Of a stretch of 64,000 bases of DNA, positions 62,250 to 64,000 are shown in pieces. Made by a program: the position numbers and the translations under genes. The notes below the pieces were generated by a model. It was not told the origin of the DNA. It saw only the letters and a program-made list of their open reading frames with translations, and did not search any database. How positions within the stretch are numbered: the first letter of the stretch is position 1; every line of letters starts with the position of its first letter. This DNA is from Stenopsyche tienmushanensis (lineage: Eukaryota; Arthropoda; Insecta; Trichoptera; Stenopsychidae): assembly GCA_008973525.1 (NCBI GenBank), contig WACJ01000044.1, positions 682,001 through 746,000 on the forward strand, read 5' to 3'.

Positions 62250-64000
62250 AAAAGTTAATTAAGATCACATTTGAAGCATGATGTATCACACGGCCGAGAA
62301 GATGCTGGCGTGTGTCTTTAATCGAGTATTAAATAGACGGCGTGCTTAAAATAAGATGTGATAAAATTAAACAAATCACCCGTTAACAATTTGTTGCGCC
62401 GCGGTATTCAAACTTTCGAATTATCTCGTCGATCGGAATTAAAATTCAATTTCGGGCAGGAATCCGGGATGGCTTCCAGCCATTACGGGGAGTCTGCGTC
62501 GGATGCATTAACACGCTGAAGAGCAGATGGCAAACATCGAATCCGAATGGAATATACGTCAGGACTTGGCGGTGTAATTTGCGAGTTAAGATTGAGTTTA
62601 AGCCTGTCCCGGATTGGCTTTCCGGGGATAATCTGCGCGTGTTTGATTTGGACTCCCGCCGGTTAAAACTTTGACATTTCAGCTGCAGCCCGAAAGGAAA
62701 ACGGGAGAACACCAGAAGAACTCGCCGACGACAAAAGCTCTATTTGCCCAATCTCGGTCGGACCCCATTTGCTTCGGCACGTTGTCGTCCGCCTCAAATA
62801 AAGCTCCCTACAATTTCACACAATTAGCACATACCATTCAATTTGTACAGAAATGAAATTTTATTCAATCCAAGAGCGGACAATGCAATAGAGAAATCAG
62901 GAATTTATTCCGTCATCGCGATCACAATGGCTTTTCATAACAAAATCTGATGAAAATAATGATGTTTTTGTATGTGGTCAAATATGAATAAATAGTACGC
63001 CGTAGGAATACAGACCACATGATGTGAATACATCTCAAGGAAATATAATAATTCGATAGATCTGGGAAAAAAATAGGTTCATTCGCTTTACATATGGGTT
63101 TTGTCTATGGACAAAATATCAAATGTATTATATTTTTATCAATTTTTTTTAAATATAGTTGGTATTGGTCATCTATGCCTGTGTATAACTATTATTTTTA
63201 TTTGTAGCTTATTCATACGTATTAAATTTAATGTATAATATAATTGTGGCTTAGAAAATGTATATCGTATAACAAGAATTTAAACATCTAATGATGATCT
63301 GCGCTTAGGTTAGAATTTAGATCAAATCCTTGATAAGCTGTTGAAAAATTGTCATAAATGTTCATTTGTATAAAGCACAGTAAATATGTGAATAGAAATG
63401 GTCGGTTTAGGTGCCGTACGAACTATCCTCAGATAACAAAGAGCAGTGGGTGAATATGGCAACTTTTGCGTTGAGAAGATAAATTATCCGTTTTGCATAA
63501 AATCGTGACCGGAAAAGAGAAATACATAGTTCACGATACTGTCAGACAAAAAAATAATGGTTGTCGCCAAATGAAATACCAATTTAAGCTCTTAAGCCCA
63601 AATTAATGTTTTAAAATTCCTCTTATGCATCTGATGGGATGTTTACTTTATTATGATCTTATAGTTATTGAATCTGATTGATTGCTATGGATATTTAATA
63701 CATAAATTTGAACAAGAAACTGATTTAAAAACGTTCAAGCATAATTAATCGGAAGGGGGTAGGGTTTTCATCATGACAATGTACGCCAGCACATTCCAAA
63801 TATGATCCTAATTTAATTCTTGATTGACTGAATTGACAATATTAAATGATAAAAATTAATCGCTCTCGTATAAAAAAGTTTGACAATGAAAAATATTTCA
63901 ATGAATTTCATAAAACACGACCACCAAAAGTCTTCATGATGGTAATATGAGTATATATTTAGAAGTTCTGATTAATAGGCAATGTTTCATAACAAATGAT
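62250..64000. other. upstream flank, no gene seen
   Basis: AT-rich, with a somewhat GC-richer stretch at 62450-62780. Apart from the mariner remnant at 63430-63610 no feature is supported. If the first exon at 62231 is correct, the 5' UTR and promoter would begin here; no TATA box or initiator could be chosen with confidence. Confidence 0.5.
63430..63610 (+). mobile_element. mariner transposase remnant, catalytically dead
   Basis: The plus strand reads V-L-H-K-I-V-T-G-K-E-K-Y-I-V-H-D, the segment around the first catalytic aspartate of mariner transposase, but with K where the invariant D stands in T-G-D-E. Degraded coding sequence continues on both sides with a stop upstream. No terminal inverted repeats were found. 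This differs from the remnants at 16650 and 46913. Confidence 0.7.

Noticed and set aside
1..64000. CRISPR arrays, bacterial operons, phage or viral genes
   Set aside because: None seen; the spliced animal gene and eukaryotic transposons define the window.

Overview
This is a stretch of an AT-rich insect nuclear genome that holds one recognisable host gene, spread over most of the window on the minus strand. The gene is the insect orthologue of Drosophila echinoid (ed), or of its paralogue friend-of-echinoid. It encodes a single-pass immunoglobulin-superfamily adhesion and signalling receptor. Nine coding exons could be placed with canonical AG/GT boundaries and matching codon phases, from 43347 down to a stop codon at 2268. 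A very short first exon is proposed near 62231-62249. The joined reading gives about 1257 residues: signal peptide, seven Ig domains, two fibronectin type III (FnIII) domains, one membrane helix near residues 968-988, and a cytoplasmic tail of about 270 residues ending in E-I-I-V. That ending is the known PDZ-binding terminus of Echinoid. I assign the animal to insects from this architecture and from the insect-type transposon remnants, but I cannot name the order.

Layout, right to left along the minus strand. 62250-64000 is upstream flank or intron with a dead mariner piece. 43348-62230 is probable intron 1 (about 19 kb). Exon 2 lies at 43146-43347, intron 2 (15.3 kb) follows, exon 3 lies at 27599-27859, intron 3 (10.4 kb) follows, exon 4 lies at 17021-17221, and intron 4 is 10.5 kb. 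Exons 5-10 are then packed into 2268-6498 with introns of 80-374 bp. 1-2267 is 3' UTR plus downstream flank. The 5' end, with signal peptide and first two Ig domains, is spread over long introns, while the rest of the protein is compact.

The long introns contain old mobile-element debris: at least five Tc1/mariner-type remnants, a Jockey-like LINE reverse-transcriptase tail, a terminal-inverted-repeat MITE family, and several two-copy dispersed repeats. No second protein-coding gene, rRNA, intact tRNA or CRISPR array could be supported. Most open frames elsewhere lack an ATG or are antisense shadows.

Points that most deserve checking are: an apparent one-base insertion that breaks the frame inside exon 4; a 21-nt in-frame candidate microexon at 4542-4562 that copies the end of exon 6; the absence of an ATG in exon 2 and the matching candidate signal-peptide exon 19 kb upstream; and a repeat family whose two copies keep a shared protein reading.
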